Below are positions 1 through 9,458 of a stretch of 64,000 nt of DNA, piece by piece. The translations under genes and the position numbers were made by a program. The stretch lies in assembly GCA_016617495.1 (NCBI GenBank), contig WYCU01000008.1, positions 1 to 64,000 of the forward strand. The letters are read 5' to 3'. The DNA comes from Azonexaceae bacterium s22. GTDB lineage: Bacteria > Pseudomonadota > Gammaproteobacteria > Burkholderiales > Rhodocyclaceae. Under the pieces are notes generated by a model that made no database searches, was not told the DNA's origin, and worked only from the letters and a program-made list of their open reading frames with translations. Every line of letters begins with the position of its first letter. Position 1 is the first letter of the stretch.

Positions 1-66
1 CCGTGAAACGAAACCGCGCCGATGATATTGCACACCTCGTGTGAGAAAGTAGGTCATCGCCAGGCT
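1..66 (+). rRNA. rrf: 5S ribosomal RNA, 3' end (partial)
   Basis: The first bases match the 3' half of bacterial 5S rRNA: the GTGAAACG segment, the CGCCGATGAT helix, and a terminal GTAGGTCATCGCCAGGC that closes the molecule. The 5' part lies before the window, so this is the tail of an rRNA operon transcribed rightwards. The exact 3' end is uncertain by a few bases. It is followed at once by a strong hairpin terminator. Confidence 0.88.
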
Positions 67-75
67 CCCCATTCC

Positions 76-109
76 AAAGCCCCCTCAGCTAATACCTGCA
101 GGGGGCTTT
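76..109 (+). terminator. rRNA operon terminator
   Basis: A perfect 10-bp inverted repeat, AAAGCCCCCT (76-85) and AGGGGGCTTT (100-109), encloses a 14-nt loop just after the 5S gene. The position and the stem ending in TTT fit a Rho-independent terminator of the rRNA operon. Confidence 0.85.
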
Positions 110-195
110 GTCGTTCAAACATCCAATCCATCCTCAGGCGCACTCCCCGTTGCTCAACAGAATTCGCCTCGGCAATCGAACTGAGCATAAATGGC

Positions 196-1005
196 CTAGC
201 TATCCCGTTGGGTGTCTCCTAAAGCCTTTAGCGCTACAGAGGCGGCAAACATACCGAATACAGCGGTAACGCAGACACTTGAACCGAAACCTGCGCAGTT
301 AAGGCTCGATTCAACGGAGCATTTGTCGGATTGCCTCGGATACCGAACAGGCTCGGTGGAATATATCGCGCTAATCCCAAAACGCTTCCCCGGCAATCGG
401 GGAAAGGCATGGATCCGACGAAGTTCCGCACGAACTTTCGCGAGCAGTGGATCCTGAACAGTCATCGATAGATCTGATACCCTTATGGTGGTTGGGTCGA
501 GTTTTCCGCCTGCAGCACCAGCAACTACAATGCCTACGCCAATGCGTTTGCAGTGGGCAATCATCATGGCTTTCATGCGCGATTGATCAATTGCATCAAT
601 AACGAAATCAACATCATCTGTGATGATTTCGACCACGTTTTCAGCAGTAATAAAGTCCTCAATGATTTCGACTCGGCATTTGGGATTGATTTCTGAAATG
701 CGCTCGGCCATCGCCACAACCTTCGCCTTCCCAAATTGACTTTCGATGGCGTGAATCTGCCGATTTGTATTTGATTCGGCAATCATGTCCAAGTCCACGG
801 CGATTAAATGGCCAACTCCACAGCGCGCAAGTGCTTCAAGCGCCCATGATCCGACACCCCCTATGCCAACGATGCAAACTTTAGCGCCTTTAAATAGCTT
901 GGAAGACTCTTCCCCGTACAGCCTTCCTACCCCGCCAAATCGCCTGTCGTTGGTGTCATTGGAGGTGGCTTTGGTTGTGGGGAGATCGGAGATGTGTGAA
1001 TTCAT
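196..1005 (-). CDS. tcdA: tRNA threonylcarbamoyladenosine dehydratase TcdA (CsdL), ThiF/MoeB family
   Basis: A 269-aa E1-like enzyme of the ThiF/MoeB/HesA fold. TcdA uses ATP to cyclise t6A37 of tRNA to ct6A. Seen in the sequence: the nucleotide-binding GIGGVGS loop (residues 47-53), the acidic DLD after strand 2 (71-73), the NRQ motif typical of the family (81-83) and DAIDQ further on. The usual paired CxxC zinc motifs of MoeB are not evident, which favours TcdA. I chose the ATG at 1005; an upstream in-frame ATG at 1062 would add 19 residues of poor quality and run toward the divergent ispB. It converges on the rRNA terminator and is divergent from ispB. The low GC of this gene and its neighbours contrasts with the rest of the window. 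Confidence 0.88.
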   Translation of the reverse strand: MNSHISDLPTTKATSNDTNDRRFGGVGRLYGEESSKLFKGAKVCIVGIGGVGSWALEALARCGVGHLIAVDLDMIAESNTNRQIHAIESQFGKAKVVAMAERISEINPKCRVEIIEDFITAENVVEIITDDVDFVIDAIDQSRMKAMMIAHCKRIGVGIVVAGAAGGKLDPTTIRVSDLSMTVQDPLLAKVRAELRRIHAFPRLPGKRFGISAIYSTEPVRYPRQSDKCSVESSLNCAGFGSSVCVTAVFGMFAASVALKALGDTQRDS

Positions 1006-1097
1006 AATGACTAGTCTGCTTGTATTAATCAGGAAGCTTGTTGACGCAACTTTGTGTGACACCTAAGATTCTCGTCTTAGTTTATTGTGAGTCTGCC

Positions 1098-2066
1098 GTG
1101 ACGTTGGACCAACTTTATGCCTTGATTGAGCCCGATATGCGGGCGGTCGATCAAGTTATTCGAGAACGTTTGTATTCTGATGTTGTGTTGGTCAGGCAAG
1201 TCGCGGAATACATTATTTCCAGCGGTGGGAAGAGAATGCGCCCGGCGTTGGTATTGCTTTCTTCCGGGGCATTGGGATATCGGGGAACGCATCATCATAC
1301 GCTTGCGGCGGTAGTTGAATTCATTCATACCGCTACCCTTCTCCACGATGATGTCGTAGACGAATCGGAGTTGCGGCGAGGGAAAAATACGGCCAATGCG
1401 ATGTTTGGGAATGCCGCCAGTGTTTTGGTAGGGGATTTTCTATACTCCAGAGCCTTCCAGATGATGGTTGACGTTGGTGAAATGGATGTTATGCGCATTT
1501 TATCCGACGCTACCAACATCATTGCAGAAGGTGAGGTGTTGCAATTGCTTAATTGCCATGACGCCAACGTCGACGAGCAACGGTATCTGCAGGTTATACG
1601 CTATAAAACTGCCAAATTATTCGAGGCAGCATCTCGTCTTGGGGCTGTAATTGCGGGAGCTAATGCAAAAGATGAGCTTGCATTGGCACGCTACGGTATG
1701 CATCTAGGTACGGCTTTTCAATTGATCGACGACGTCTTGGATTACTCCGGAGCGGAGGCGGACACGGGAAAACACCTTGGCGATGACCTTGCTGAAGGTA
1801 AGCCAACCTTGCCATTAATTTATGTTCTACAACACGGCTCGGAGACTCAGGCGCAGGTGGTTCGCAGAGCAATTGAGCTGGGTGGGCGAGAGGCTTTTCC
1901 GGAAGTGCTTGGAGCGATCAAAGAAACAGGTGCATTAGCGTATGCAAGAACACAGGCAGAATTGGAGGCAGAGCGTGCGAGAGCGGCAATATTGGAATTG
2001 AGGGATTCTAATTATCGTGAAGCTCTGCTACAATTATCTTTCTTCGCTGTTGAGAGGGCGCATTAG
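1098..2066 (+). CDS. ispB: octaprenyl (polyprenyl) diphosphate synthase IspB
   Basis: A trans-prenyltransferase that builds the long isoprenoid tail of ubiquinone from FPP and IPP. Both aspartate-rich motifs that bind Mg2+-diphosphate are present: DDVVD (residues 84-88) and DDVLD (211-215). So is the GGKRMRP substrate-binding stretch near residue 43. With a GTG start at 1098 the protein is 322 aa, essentially the length of E. coli IspB; an ATG at 1038 would add 20 unrelated residues. No strong ribosome binding site is visible at either start. A tRNA gene follows after 17 bases. In many proteobacteria ispB lies by rplU-rpmA-obg; that linkage is absent here. Confidence 0.93.
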   Translation: MTLDQLYALIEPDMRAVDQVIRERLYSDVVLVRQVAEYIISSGGKRMRPALVLLSSGALGYRGTHHHTLAAVVEFIHTATLLHDDVVDESELRRGKNTANAMFGNAASVLVGDFLYSRAFQMMVDVGEMDVMRILSDATNIIAEGEVLQLLNCHDANVDEQRYLQVIRYKTAKLFEAASRLGAVIAGANAKDELALARYGMHLGTAFQLIDDVLDYSGAEADTGKHLGDDLAEGKPTLPLIYVLQHGSETQAQVVRRAIELGGREAFPEVLGAIKETGALAYARTQAELEAERARAAILELRDSNYREALLQLSFFAVERAH

Positions 2067-2083
2067 GTTCTCCCCGCGAATTT

Positions 2084-2160
2084 CGGAGTGTAGCTCAGCC
2101 TGGTAGAGCACTGCGTTCGGGACGCAGGGGTCGCATGTTCGAATCATGTCACTCCGACCA
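2084..2160 (+). tRNA. tRNA-Pro (anticodon CGG)
   Basis: A complete 77-nt cloverleaf with encoded CCA. The acceptor stem CGGAGTG pairs with CACTCCG (2150-2156), A2157 is the discriminator and CCA occupies 2158-2160. The anticodon arm CTGCG-TTCGGGA-CGCAG gives anticodon CGG, which reads CCG proline codons. The T-arm contains GTTCGAATC. Confidence 0.97.
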
Positions 2161-2169
2161 TTAATTAAG

Positions 2170-2199
2170 CCGCAGCGTTAACGACACTGCGGTTTTTTT
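2170..2199 (+). terminator. Rho-independent terminator after tRNA-Pro
   Basis: The inverted repeat CCGCAG (2170-2175) and CTGCGG (2187-2192) is followed directly by seven T residues (2193-2199). It lies ten bases after the tRNA CCA end and would end the ispB/tRNA transcript. Confidence 0.88.
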
Positions 2200-2486
2200 A
2201 TGCGCAAAATTTTGGCATTGATTTCCCAAATGCTCTTAACGCATCGCGCAAGTCAAGCCCTGCGGATGTTGTCACCCATGTATCTGCTTCAGAAAGTTAT
2301 GCGTTAAAGTTGCGGCTCGATGCCCTTCCTCGTTTTGGGCTTGACAAGGGTTTATCGTCGCAGAATCCTTTTCATTAGATAGCCTTGGGTAGCCCTGATT
2401 ACTATATTCTCTTGAAAGCATCCTGGACGCTTATCGGTTCTTAGGCTCTTGCAAGGGCAGATATCTTTGGAGACCTAGTTGCGCAC
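2200..2486. other. intergenic stretch, no gene recognised
   Basis: No convincing coding sequence or RNA gene is seen here. A TTGACA hexamer lies at 2341-2346, but no good -10 box follows at 16-18 bases, so I do not call a promoter from it. The region presumably holds the promoter of the PP0621-pilS-pilR-ampD block, since that block has no other upstream gap. Confidence 0.4.
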
Positions 2487-2720
2487 ATGAAATACTTGTT
2501 GTTTCTCATCCTTGTGCTCGCAATTTTGGGGGCCATGAAGCGCTCATCAGCAAGAAGATATAGTTCGCGCTCATCATCCGCACCGCAGCAGCCACAAAAG
2601 TTGGTGCGTTGTGCCAAATGTGGTTTGCATGTTCGGGAAAGCGATTCGATCTGTGTGAATTCGCAATCCTTTTGTTCGGAAGCGCATGCACGAACTTATC
2701 GTGAGGCGGACCGGATTTGA
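2487..2720 (+). CDS. PP0621 family small membrane-anchored protein with zinc-ribbon-like cysteines
   Basis: A 77-aa protein. Residues 1-16 form one hydrophobic N-terminal segment (MKYLLFLILVLAILG), followed by a basic, Ser/Arg-rich linker. The C-terminal part carries CAKCG (about residues 42-46), then C56 and FCSEAH (about 62-67), a cysteine/histidine set that could bind a metal. This matches the PP0621 family, which commonly precedes pilSR in beta- and gammaproteobacteria; its function is not known. The stop codon overlaps the start region of pilS, so the two are probably co-transcribed and translationally coupled. Confidence 0.8.
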   Translation: MKYLLFLILVLAILGAMKRSSARRYSSRSSSAPQQPQKLVRCAKCGLHVRESDSICVNSQSFCSEAHARTYREADRI

Positions 2721-2722
2721 GT

Positions 2723-4279
2723 ATGTGGCTATCGGCTACTTGGGAAGCCAGTTGGCCCCCTTTTTCTTATTTCAATCTATACCGACTTCTTCTAGCGTCG
2801 CTGCTACTCTTGCTGACGCTATTTTTCGAAGGTGGTTTGATTAATGCACAGCTGGGCCATTTCCATTCCGTGCCGTGGGGAATAGCTGCGTATATTCTCT
2901 TCGTAGCGGCAGGCTGGGCTGCCTCGCGCCATTGGCGTCAGCGATTCAATCTTCAACTTTCGCTTCAGGTCCTAGGCGATGTTGTGGCGACAAGCTTGTT
3001 AATGTGGATTGGTGGCGGGGTCGGTAGCGGGTTTGGGATGCTACTGATCGTTTCGTTGGCGACGGCGAGTTTGGTAGGGCAAGGCAGACTCGTGTTGTTT
3101 TACGCGGCAATATCTACGCTGACAACTTTGTTGGTTCAGGCGGGGCTGGTTTTTCGGGAGCTCCAGGACCCGGGATCTCTCGTCCAGGCCGGGCTTTTGT
3201 CAGCAGGTTTCTTCGCAACGGCGATACTTGCGCGGCTCTTGGGGCAGCGCGTGATGGTCAATGAGGATCTGGCCAAGCAGCGTGGAGTCAGCCTGGAAAA
3301 CCAAAGCAGAATCAGCCAACGCATTATTGAACGTATGCTGGATGGTATTCTGGTAGTCGATTCCGCCGGGAAGATACTCCGCCATAATCCGGTCGCGCGA
3401 AGCATGCTACATCTCGAAGATGCCGACTCGCGAACCTTAGACAAGTGTTGTGTTCAGTTAAATGACGCGATGATTGTTTGGCGTGCGGGCCGGGAGGCTA
3501 CTGCCGATCTGGTTACAGAGAATGGTGATGAGGTTCGAGTAAGGTTCGAGGAAACTGCGAGTACTACAGGAGAGGTGCTGGTCTTCCTTGAGGATCTTCG
3601 GCGTCTAAAGGCTCAAGCCCAGCAAATCAAACTCGCGGCACTTGGGCGTTTGACAGCCAGCATTGCTCATGAGATTCGCAATCCCTTGTCCGCCATTGGA
3701 CATGCGGGAGAATTATTGAAGGAAGAGCGGCGGGGGGCAATGCAGGATCGCCTCCTTAAAATTCTGGCCGACAATGTGGCACGTCTCGATCGCATTGTGG
3801 GGGACGTGTTAGAACTGGGCCGGCGTGATCGTATTCAGATGGAAAAATTGCCCTTGGCGGCATTTTGCAAACAATTTGCAGACGGGTTTGAGGCCGCGGA
3901 GCAATTGCCTTCGGGGGTTTTGGTAATCAATATCGATCCGGCCCTAACGATTCGTTTTGATCGTACGCACTTAAATCAAGTCTTGTGGAATATCGTCGGA
4001 AACGGCGTTCGTTACAGCAGTGGCAAGTCTGGGGGCGTTCTAATAAATGCTTGCTTGCGAACAGACGGCGAGATCGAGTTGCATATTGTCGACGATGGCG
4101 TAGGCGTCCCTGAGGCAATAAGGAACCAGATTTTTGAGCCGTTTTTTACAACCTATCATCAAGGAACCGGTCTTGGATTGTTCATCGCACGAGAATTGTG
4201 TGAGGCAAACGGAGCTAGCCTGGAATTGGTGAGCGATGCAAAAGGCGGGCATTTCATACTTGTAGGGAAGGGGGATTGA
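2723..4279 (+). CDS. pilS: sensor histidine kinase PilS (type IV pilus regulation)
   Basis: The membrane sensor kinase of the PilS-PilR two-component system, which controls pilin transcription through sigma-54. The N-terminal 190 residues contain about six hydrophobic segments. A PAS-like linker follows, then the H-box HEIRNPLSAIGHA with the phospho-accepting histidine near residue 316. The HATPase region has an N-box around residue 427 (NIVGNGVRYS), DDGVGVP and GTGLGLF. A TTG at 2717 is an alternative start two codons upstream; I took the ATG. The 3' end overlaps pilR as TGATG. The architecture and the adjacent pilR make the assignment firm. Confidence 0.92.
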   Translation: MWLSATWEASWPPFSYFNLYRLLLASLLLLLTLFFEGGLINAQLGHFHSVPWGIAAYILFVAAGWAASRHWRQRFNLQLSLQVLGDVVATSLLMWIGGGVGSGFGMLLIVSLATASLVGQGRLVLFYAAISTLTTLLVQAGLVFRELQDPGSLVQAGLLSAGFFATAILARLLGQRVMVNEDLAKQRGVSLENQSRISQRIIERMLDGILVVDSAGKILRHNPVARSMLHLEDADSRTLDKCCVQLNDAMIVWRAGREATADLVTENGDEVRVRFEETASTTGEVLVFLEDLRRLKAQAQQIKLAALGRLTASIAHEIRNPLSAIGHAGELLKEERRGAMQDRLLKILADNVARLDRIVGDVLELGRRDRIQMEKLPLAAFCKQFADGFEAAEQLPSGVLVINIDPALTIRFDRTHLNQVLWNIVGNGVRYSSGKSGGVLINACLRTDGEIELHIVDDGVGVPEAIRNQIFEPFFTTYHQGTGLGLFIARELCEANGASLELVSDAKGGHFILVGKGD

Positions 4280-5631
4280 TGTCTGCAGGAAGACACGAAA
4301 GGCGTGCTCGCGGCGAATTGAGTCGCGTTTTGGTTGTGGACGATGAGCCGGATATTCGGGAGCTTATCGACTTGACGTTGTCCAGGATGGGGCTCGCTGC
4401 TGCGTGTGTTGGGAGCGTAGCGGAAGCGCGTGCTACCCTTGCTGAGGGCGATTTTGAGCTTTGCTTGACGGATATGCGCCTGCCCGATGGAGACGGCTTG
4501 GCAATTGTTCAGCATATTGGTGAAAAATATCCGCAATTGCCTGTGGCGGTGATTACTGCTTACGGCAGTACTGAAAATGCAGTCGCTGCCCTGAAGGCGG
4601 GTGCATTTGATTACCTGGCCAAACCTGTCGGTCTGGAGCAGTTGCGCGCCGTGGTTAAATCCGCGTTACGCGTTCCTCATGCCACACCTTCGGCGGATCG
4701 GGACTTGCCGGATCTGACCGGCACTTCGCCGGCCATGGCACAAGTTCGTGCGATGATCGAAAAGCTGGCGCGTAGCCAGGCACCGATCTACATTTCCGGA
4801 GAGTCCGGTAGTGGGAAGGAATTGGCGGCCCGCCTCATTCATGCGAGAAGTCCGCGAAACGCAGGCCCCTTTGTGCCGGTAAACTGTGGCGCGATTCCGG
4901 AAACCCTGATGGAGAGCGAGTTTTTTGGTTATCGCAAAGGGGCATTCACCGGGGCAGAGAGTGATCGTGAGGGCTTCTTTCAAGTGGCGGCCGGGGGAAC
5001 CTTGTTTCTGGACGAAGTCGCGGATTTGCCACTGGCGATGCAGGTCAAACTCCTTCGCGCCATTCAGGAAAAACGTGTGCGCAAGGTGGGGGCCACCCAA
5101 GAGGAGCCGGTCGACGTGCGTATCATCTGCGCAACCCATCGGAATCTTCGGGATTGTGTGGATAACGGAAGTTTCCGCCAGGATTTGTATTACCGCTTGA
5201 ATGTCATCGAATTGCGCATGCCTTCCTTGCGCGAGCGCGTCGAAGATATTCCCGAACTGGTCGAATCCTTGCTCGACAAGCTCGCCGGCATCGAACGGCC
5301 TGTGGTTACCCCGGCTGCCATGGCAGCACTGGCGAGTTACCCGTTTCCGGGCAATGTGCGCGAACTGGAGAATATTCTGGAGCGCGCGACTGCCTTGTGT
5401 TCCGGAAACGAAATCGGCTGTTCCGACCTTCATCTGGCGCCCGATGAACGCGACGAGGAACTTCCCGGCCGCGGGAGCGAAACGTTGGATGGCTATTTGA
5501 ACCGGTTGGAGCGGCAGGCCATTCTGGAAGCTTTGCAGCAAACTGAAGGCAACCGGACGGCCGCAGCGCGCTTGCTGGGGGTGACATTCCGCTCCCTGCG
5601 TTATCGCCTTGAGCGCCTGGGTATCGAATGA
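4279..5631 (+). CDS. pilR: sigma-54-dependent response regulator PilR
   Basis: A 450-aa NtrC-type activator and the partner of PilS. The receiver domain at the N-terminus has DDE (21-23) and the phospho-acceptor D65 in TDMRLPDGDG, with K116 near the end of the domain. The AAA+ domain has Walker A GESGSGKE (about 174-181) and the sigma-54-contacting GAFTGA loop (221-226). A Fis-type helix-turn-helix forms the C-terminus (GNRTAAARLLGVTFRSLRYR). The start codon overlaps the pilS stop and its own stop overlaps the ampD start (ATGA), so pilS-pilR-ampD look like one transcript. The expected target is pilA transcription, elsewhere in the genome. Confidence 0.94.
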   Translation: MSAGRHERRARGELSRVLVVDDEPDIRELIDLTLSRMGLAAACVGSVAEARATLAEGDFELCLTDMRLPDGDGLAIVQHIGEKYPQLPVAVITAYGSTENAVAALKAGAFDYLAKPVGLEQLRAVVKSALRVPHATPSADRDLPDLTGTSPAMAQVRAMIEKLARSQAPIYISGESGSGKELAARLIHARSPRNAGPFVPVNCGAIPETLMESEFFGYRKGAFTGAESDREGFFQVAAGGTLFLDEVADLPLAMQVKLLRAIQEKRVRKVGATQEEPVDVRIICATHRNLRDCVDNGSFRQDLYYRLNVIELRMPSLRERVEDIPELVESLLDKLAGIERPVVTPAAMAALASYPFPGNVRELENILERATALCSGNEIGCSDLHLAPDERDEELPGRGSETLDGYLNRLERQAILEALQQTEGNRTAAARLLGVTFRSLRYRLERLGIE

Positions 5632-6197
5632 GCACATGGAGTGCCGACGGGTGGCTCGGCGAGGCGACCCAATCCGCTTCGCCGAATTTCGGTGCCCGCC
5701 CGCCTGGTATAGGCATCTCGTTGGTGGTGGTGCACAACATCAGCTTGCCACCGGATCAATTCGGCGGGCCTTGGGTTGAGGATTTTTTTCTCAATCGGCT
5801 AAATGTCGCGGTACACCCCTATTTTGAGACGATTTCCGAGGTCGAGGTTTCGTCCCATTTTTTCATTCGGCGGGATGGGCAGACCATCCAGTTCGTTTCC
5901 TGCGATGATCGCGCCTGGCATGCCGGGGTGTCGTCATGGCGCGGGCGGGAAAACTGCAACGATTACTCGGTGGGTATTGAACTGGAGGGTACGGACACCG
6001 AGCCCTACACCCACTCACAGTACGCAGCGCTTTGGAGCGTGATCGATGCGCTTTGTCAGCGCTATCCGATTGAGGCAATTGCGGGGCATTGCCACATCGC
6101 CCCCCTACGCAAATCCGATCCCGGGCCAGCTTTTGATTGGTCCGCCGTTCGGCAGATGTACCCGAATCTGGAATTACCGACCGAAGTATTGGCCTAG
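5628..6197 (+). CDS. ampD: 1,6-anhydro-N-acetylmuramyl-L-alanine amidase AmpD
   Basis: A cytoplasmic zinc amidase that cleaves the lactyl-amide bond between anhydroMurNAc and the stem peptide during murein recycling. At 189 aa it is close to E. coli AmpD. The expected zinc ligands are all present: H36 in VVVHNIS, H154 in AGHCHIAP and D164 in RKSDPGPAFDW. SSHFFIRRDG and NDYSVGIELEG are also family hallmarks. It overlaps pilR by four bases at the start. At the 3' end it overlaps the convergent aminotransferase gene by 24 bases, so the two genes share coding DNA for their last residues. Confidence 0.95.
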   Translation: MSTWSADGWLGEATQSASPNFGARPPGIGISLVVVHNISLPPDQFGGPWVEDFFLNRLNVAVHPYFETISEVEVSSHFFIRRDGQTIQFVSCDDRAWHAGVSSWRGRENCNDYSVGIELEGTDTEPYTHSQYAALWSVIDALCQRYPIEAIAGHCHIAPLRKSDPGPAFDWSAVRQMYPNLELPTEVLA

Positions 6198-7337
6198 GCG
6201 TTCGACCGCTTCTGCCAGGCGCGATTGCGTGGTGGTATAGGCAAAGCGGATGAAGCGTTCTGGCGTGTTGCTGCCAAAATCCAGGCCCGGAGTTGCGGCG
6301 ACACCCGCCTGTTCCAGCAGATCGCGCGCCAGCGTGAAGCTGTCGCCGCACAGTGCAGAACAATCGCAGTAAAGATAAAACGCCCCTTCCGGCCTTGCGG
6401 TGACGCGAAATCCCAAAGCCTCCAGTGCCGGGGCCAGGAAGTCACGACGTTGCCGGAAGGCCGCACGACTTGATTCAAGCAAGGCGATAGTGTCGGGTTG
6501 GAACGCAGCAAGCGCGGCATATTGCGCGGGCGTGGAGGGACAGAGCACGAGGTTTTGTGCTAGCTTTTCGACATCGCGAACATACGGTTCGGGGACGACC
6601 ATCCAGCCTAGCCGCCACCCGGTCATCTGAAAATACTTCGAAAAGCTGTTGATGACCCAAATGTCGCTTCCTGCAGCACAAGCGGTCGGAGCATCGGTCT
6701 CGTAGGTCAGCCCATGATAGATCTCATCGACCAGAAAATGGCCGCCCAGTGTTCGGCACGTTTCTGCCAGGGCCGAGATTTCTTGGAGGGAAAGCAGCGT
6801 GCCCGTGGGATTGGCCGGTGAGGCGACCAGTAAGCCAGCCGTTGTTTTGGACCAGGCATGCTTGACTTGCTCCGGAGTCGGCTGGAAATTGCTCTCCGGC
6901 CCGACCGCGATGGGGTGCGGTATCCCTTCGTAGGTGCGCAAGATGTGGCGATTGCATGGGTAGCCGGGGTCGGCAAGCAGCCATTTGCTCCCTGGGTCGG
7001 CAAGGCAGGCAAAGGCCAGATTGAGGGCGCCGGAGGCGCCATTGGTGACCACGATGCGCGACGCTGGGACGCTTACGCCATAACGGGCTTGGTAGAAACC
7101 AGCAATCGCATCGCGCAGTTCCGGTAGGCCCAACGCCTGCGTGTAAAGCGTCTTTCCTGCCTCGATGGCCCGAATTGCCGCAGCGGATATCTGCGGCGGT
7201 GTCGGGAAGTCCGGCTCGCCTACTTCCATATGGATGATGTCGCGGCCCTCTGCCTCAAGCTGGCGGGCTCGGGTGAGAAGTTCAACAACATGAAACGGAG
7301 CAATGTCGTCGAGGCGGGCTGCTGAACGCAAATTCAT
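6174..7337 (-). CDS. pyridoxal phosphate-dependent aminotransferase (class I/II, AspC-like)
   Basis: A 387-aa fold-type I aminotransferase. Seen in the sequence: the N-terminal MEVGEPDFPTPP substrate loop, SPANPTGTLL (the Asn that contacts PLP), DEIYHGL with the PLP-ring aspartate and tyrosine, NSFSKYFQMTGWRLGW carrying the Schiff-base lysine, and a C-terminal ERFIRFAY with the carboxylate-binding arginine. The family covers aspartate, alanine and other amino acids; the amino donor cannot be decided from this sequence. The 3' end overlaps ampD on the other strand. It stands downstream of the pckG terminator and is probably transcribed separately. Confidence 0.87.
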   Translation of the reverse strand: MNLRSAARLDDIAPFHVVELLTRARQLEAEGRDIIHMEVGEPDFPTPPQISAAAIRAIEAGKTLYTQALGLPELRDAIAGFYQARYGVSVPASRIVVTNGASGALNLAFACLADPGSKWLLADPGYPCNRHILRTYEGIPHPIAVGPESNFQPTPEQVKHAWSKTTAGLLVASPANPTGTLLSLQEISALAETCRTLGGHFLVDEIYHGLTYETDAPTACAAGSDIWVINSFSKYFQMTGWRLGWMVVPEPYVRDVEKLAQNLVLCPSTPAQYAALAAFQPDTIALLESSRAAFRQRRDFLAPALEALGFRVTARPEGAFYLYCDCSALCGDSFTLARDLLEQAGVAATPGLDFGSNTPERFIRFAYTTTQSRLAEAVERLGQYFGR

Positions 7338-7353
7338 GATCTATACCTGAAAG

Positions 7354-7380
7354 AAAAACGGCCACCCAGAGGTGGCCGTT
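7354..7380 (-). terminator. Rho-independent terminator of pckG
   Basis: A perfect 10-bp stem, AACGGCCACC (7357-7366) with GGTGGCCGTT (7371-7380), has a 4-nt loop. Read on the minus strand it continues into TTTTTCTTTC, which gives the U-tract. It lies 33 bases beyond the pckG stop. Confidence 0.92.
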
Positions 7381-7412
7381 CATTATCGCTTAAGCGTGCT
7401 GTTGCGTACGAT

Positions 7413-9257
7413 TCAGGCAGCGTCCTTGAAGATACCCATTTCGAACAATTCGCGCTTCAGCACGAGTTCGCGCGGCATCTTTTCGCCCATCTTGTCGAAC
7501 CATTCCTTGTGGCCGGCCAGTTCGGCCTTCCAGGCATCGGCGTCAATCGAGGTCAGGGCCTCAAAAGCTTCCTTGTCGACTTCCAGACCGGTCCAGTCGA
7601 TGTCTTCAAATTTCGGCATCCAGCCCAGCACGGTTTCCTTGGCGGCAACGGTGCCCTTGCAACGTTGAACGATCCACTTGAGAACGCGCATGTTGTCACC
7701 GAAACCCGGCCACATGAACTGGCCTTGTTCGTTGAGGCGGAACCAGTTGACGCAGAAGATCTTCGGGGTGGCATCGACGGTCTTGCCCATCTTCAGCCAG
7801 TGGTTGAAGTAGTCGCCCATGTGGTAGCCGCAGAAGGGCAGCATGGCGAACGGGTCGCGGCGGACAACACCTTGCTGGCCGAAAGCGGCAGCGGTGGTTT
7901 CAGAACCGAGGGTGGCAGCCATGTAGACGCCGTAGTTCCAGTTGAAGGCCTGATAGACCAGCGGCACGGTGGTGGCACGACGACCGCCGAAGATGAAGGC
8001 GGAAATCGGCACGCCAGCGGGATCTTCCCAGGCGGCGTCAACGGACGGGCACTGGTTGGCCGGGGCGGTGAAGCGGGAGTTGGCGTGAGCAGCCTTGCGA
8101 CCGGCCTTGCCGTCTTCCGGCGTCCAGTCCTTGCCTTGCCAGTCGATCAGGTGCGCCGGGGCTTCCTTGGTCAGGCCTTCCCACCAGACATCGCCATCGT
8201 CGGTCAGTGCGACGTTGGTGAAGATGATGTTTTCCTTGAGCGTGGCCAGGGCGTTGTAGTTGGTCTTCTCGGAGGTGCCCGGGGCAACGCCGAAGAAGCC
8301 GGCTTCCGGGTTGATCGCGTAGAAGCGGGTGACGCCGTCGGCATCAACGCGCGGCTTGATCCAGGCGATGTCGTCGCCGATGGTGGTGATCTTCCAGCCG
8401 TCGAGGGTCTTCGGCGGGATCAGCATGGCGAAGTTGGTCTTGCCGCAGGCCGACGGGAAGGCGGCTGCAACGTAGGTCTTTTCACCTTCGGGGGATTCAA
8501 CGCCGAGGATGAGCATGTGTTCGGCCAGCCAACCCTGATCGCGGGCCATGGTCGAGGCGATACGCAGGGCGAAGCACTTCTTGCCGAGCAGGGCGTTGCC
8601 GCCGTAGCCAGAACCGTAAGACCAGATTTCGCGGGTTTCCGGGTAATGAACGATGTACTTGACGGTCGGGTTACACGGCCAGGCCACGTCCTTCTGACCG
8701 GCTTCGAGCGGTGCGCCAACGGTGTGCACGCAGGGGACGAATTCGCCATCGGTGCCGAGCACGTCGAAGACGGCCTTGCCCATGCGGGTCATGGTGCGCA
8801 TGTTGACCACGACGTAGGCGGAGTCGGAGATTTCAACGCCGATATGGGCGATGGGGGAGCCGAGCGGACCCATGGAGAAGGGGATGACGTACATGGTACG
8901 GCCCTTCATGCAGCCCTTGAACAAACCGTTCAGGGTCTCGCGCATCTTGGCGGGCTCTTCCCAGTTGTTGGTCGGGCCGGCATCTTCCTTGTTCTGCGAG
9001 CAGATATAGGTGCGATCTTCGACGCGAGCAACGTCGGAAGGATCGGAGAAGGCGAGGTAGGAATTCGGGCGCTTTTCCTGGTTCAGCTTGATCAGGGTGC
9101 CCGCCTCGACCATTTCCGCGCAGAGGCGGTCATATTCTTCCTGCGAGCCATCGGCCCAGTAGATACGGTCGGGTTGGGTCAGCGCGGCGATTTCGGCGAC
9201 CCATTTCTTCAGGCCTTCGTGTTTGACGTATTCGGGCGCATTCAGCGGTGCGGTCAT
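7413..9257 (-). CDS. pckG: phosphoenolpyruvate carboxykinase (GTP)
   Basis: A 614-aa GTP-dependent PEP carboxykinase that interconverts oxaloacetate with PEP and CO2. The length and motifs match the GTP class, not the ATP class: the [17 protein letters not shown]-loop with the hyper-reactive cysteine (about residues 266-281), the GDDIAWI metal site soon after, and [14 protein letters not shown] downstream. The gene is divergent from the malic enzyme gene maeB, so the two sides of the PEP/pyruvate/C4 node are controlled from one 248-bp intergenic region. A strong terminator follows it. Confidence 0.96.
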   Translation of the reverse strand: MTAPLNAPEYVKHEGLKKWVAEIAALTQPDRIYWADGSQEEYDRLCAEMVEAGTLIKLNQEKRPNSYLAFSDPSDVARVEDRTYICSQNKEDAGPTNNWEEPAKMRETLNGLFKGCMKGRTMYVIPFSMGPLGSPIAHIGVEISDSAYVVVNMRTMTRMGKAVFDVLGTDGEFVPCVHTVGAPLEAGQKDVAWPCNPTVKYIVHYPETREIWSYGSGYGGNALLGKKCFALRIASTMARDQGWLAEHMLILGVESPEGEKTYVAAAFPSACGKTNFAMLIPPKTLDGWKITTIGDDIAWIKPRVDADGVTRFYAINPEAGFFGVAPGTSEKTNYNALATLKENIIFTNVALTDDGDVWWEGLTKEAPAHLIDWQGKDWTPEDGKAGRKAAHANSRFTAPANQCPSVDAAWEDPAGVPISAFIFGGRRATTVPLVYQAFNWNYGVYMAATLGSETTAAAFGQQGVVRRDPFAMLPFCGYHMGDYFNHWLKMGKTVDATPKIFCVNWFRLNEQGQFMWPGFGDNMRVLKWIVQRCKGTVAAKETVLGWMPKFEDIDWTGLEVDKEAFEALTSIDADAWKAELAGHKEWFDKMGEKMPRELVLKRELFEMGIFKDAA

Positions 9258-9458
9258 GGCGGTGTCTCTCTCTCCAAGTTGCTGAAAAAGTCAGGTTTCA
9301 CGCCAGTCGCCGGGAGCTGCCACCAACATTTCGAGCGGCTGGGAGGCCGTCGGCTGGGAAGCCCATAATTATGCAAGAGATTAGGGAAAACGTCCAGTTG
9401 ACTTTAAGATGACTACGTAATAACCGAAGCTGTTGCGCGGTGCCGATTGTGCTACGAT

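Noticed and set aside
2341-2370. TTGACA promoter before the PP0621 gene
   Set aside because: No acceptable -10 hexamer at 16-18 bases from it.
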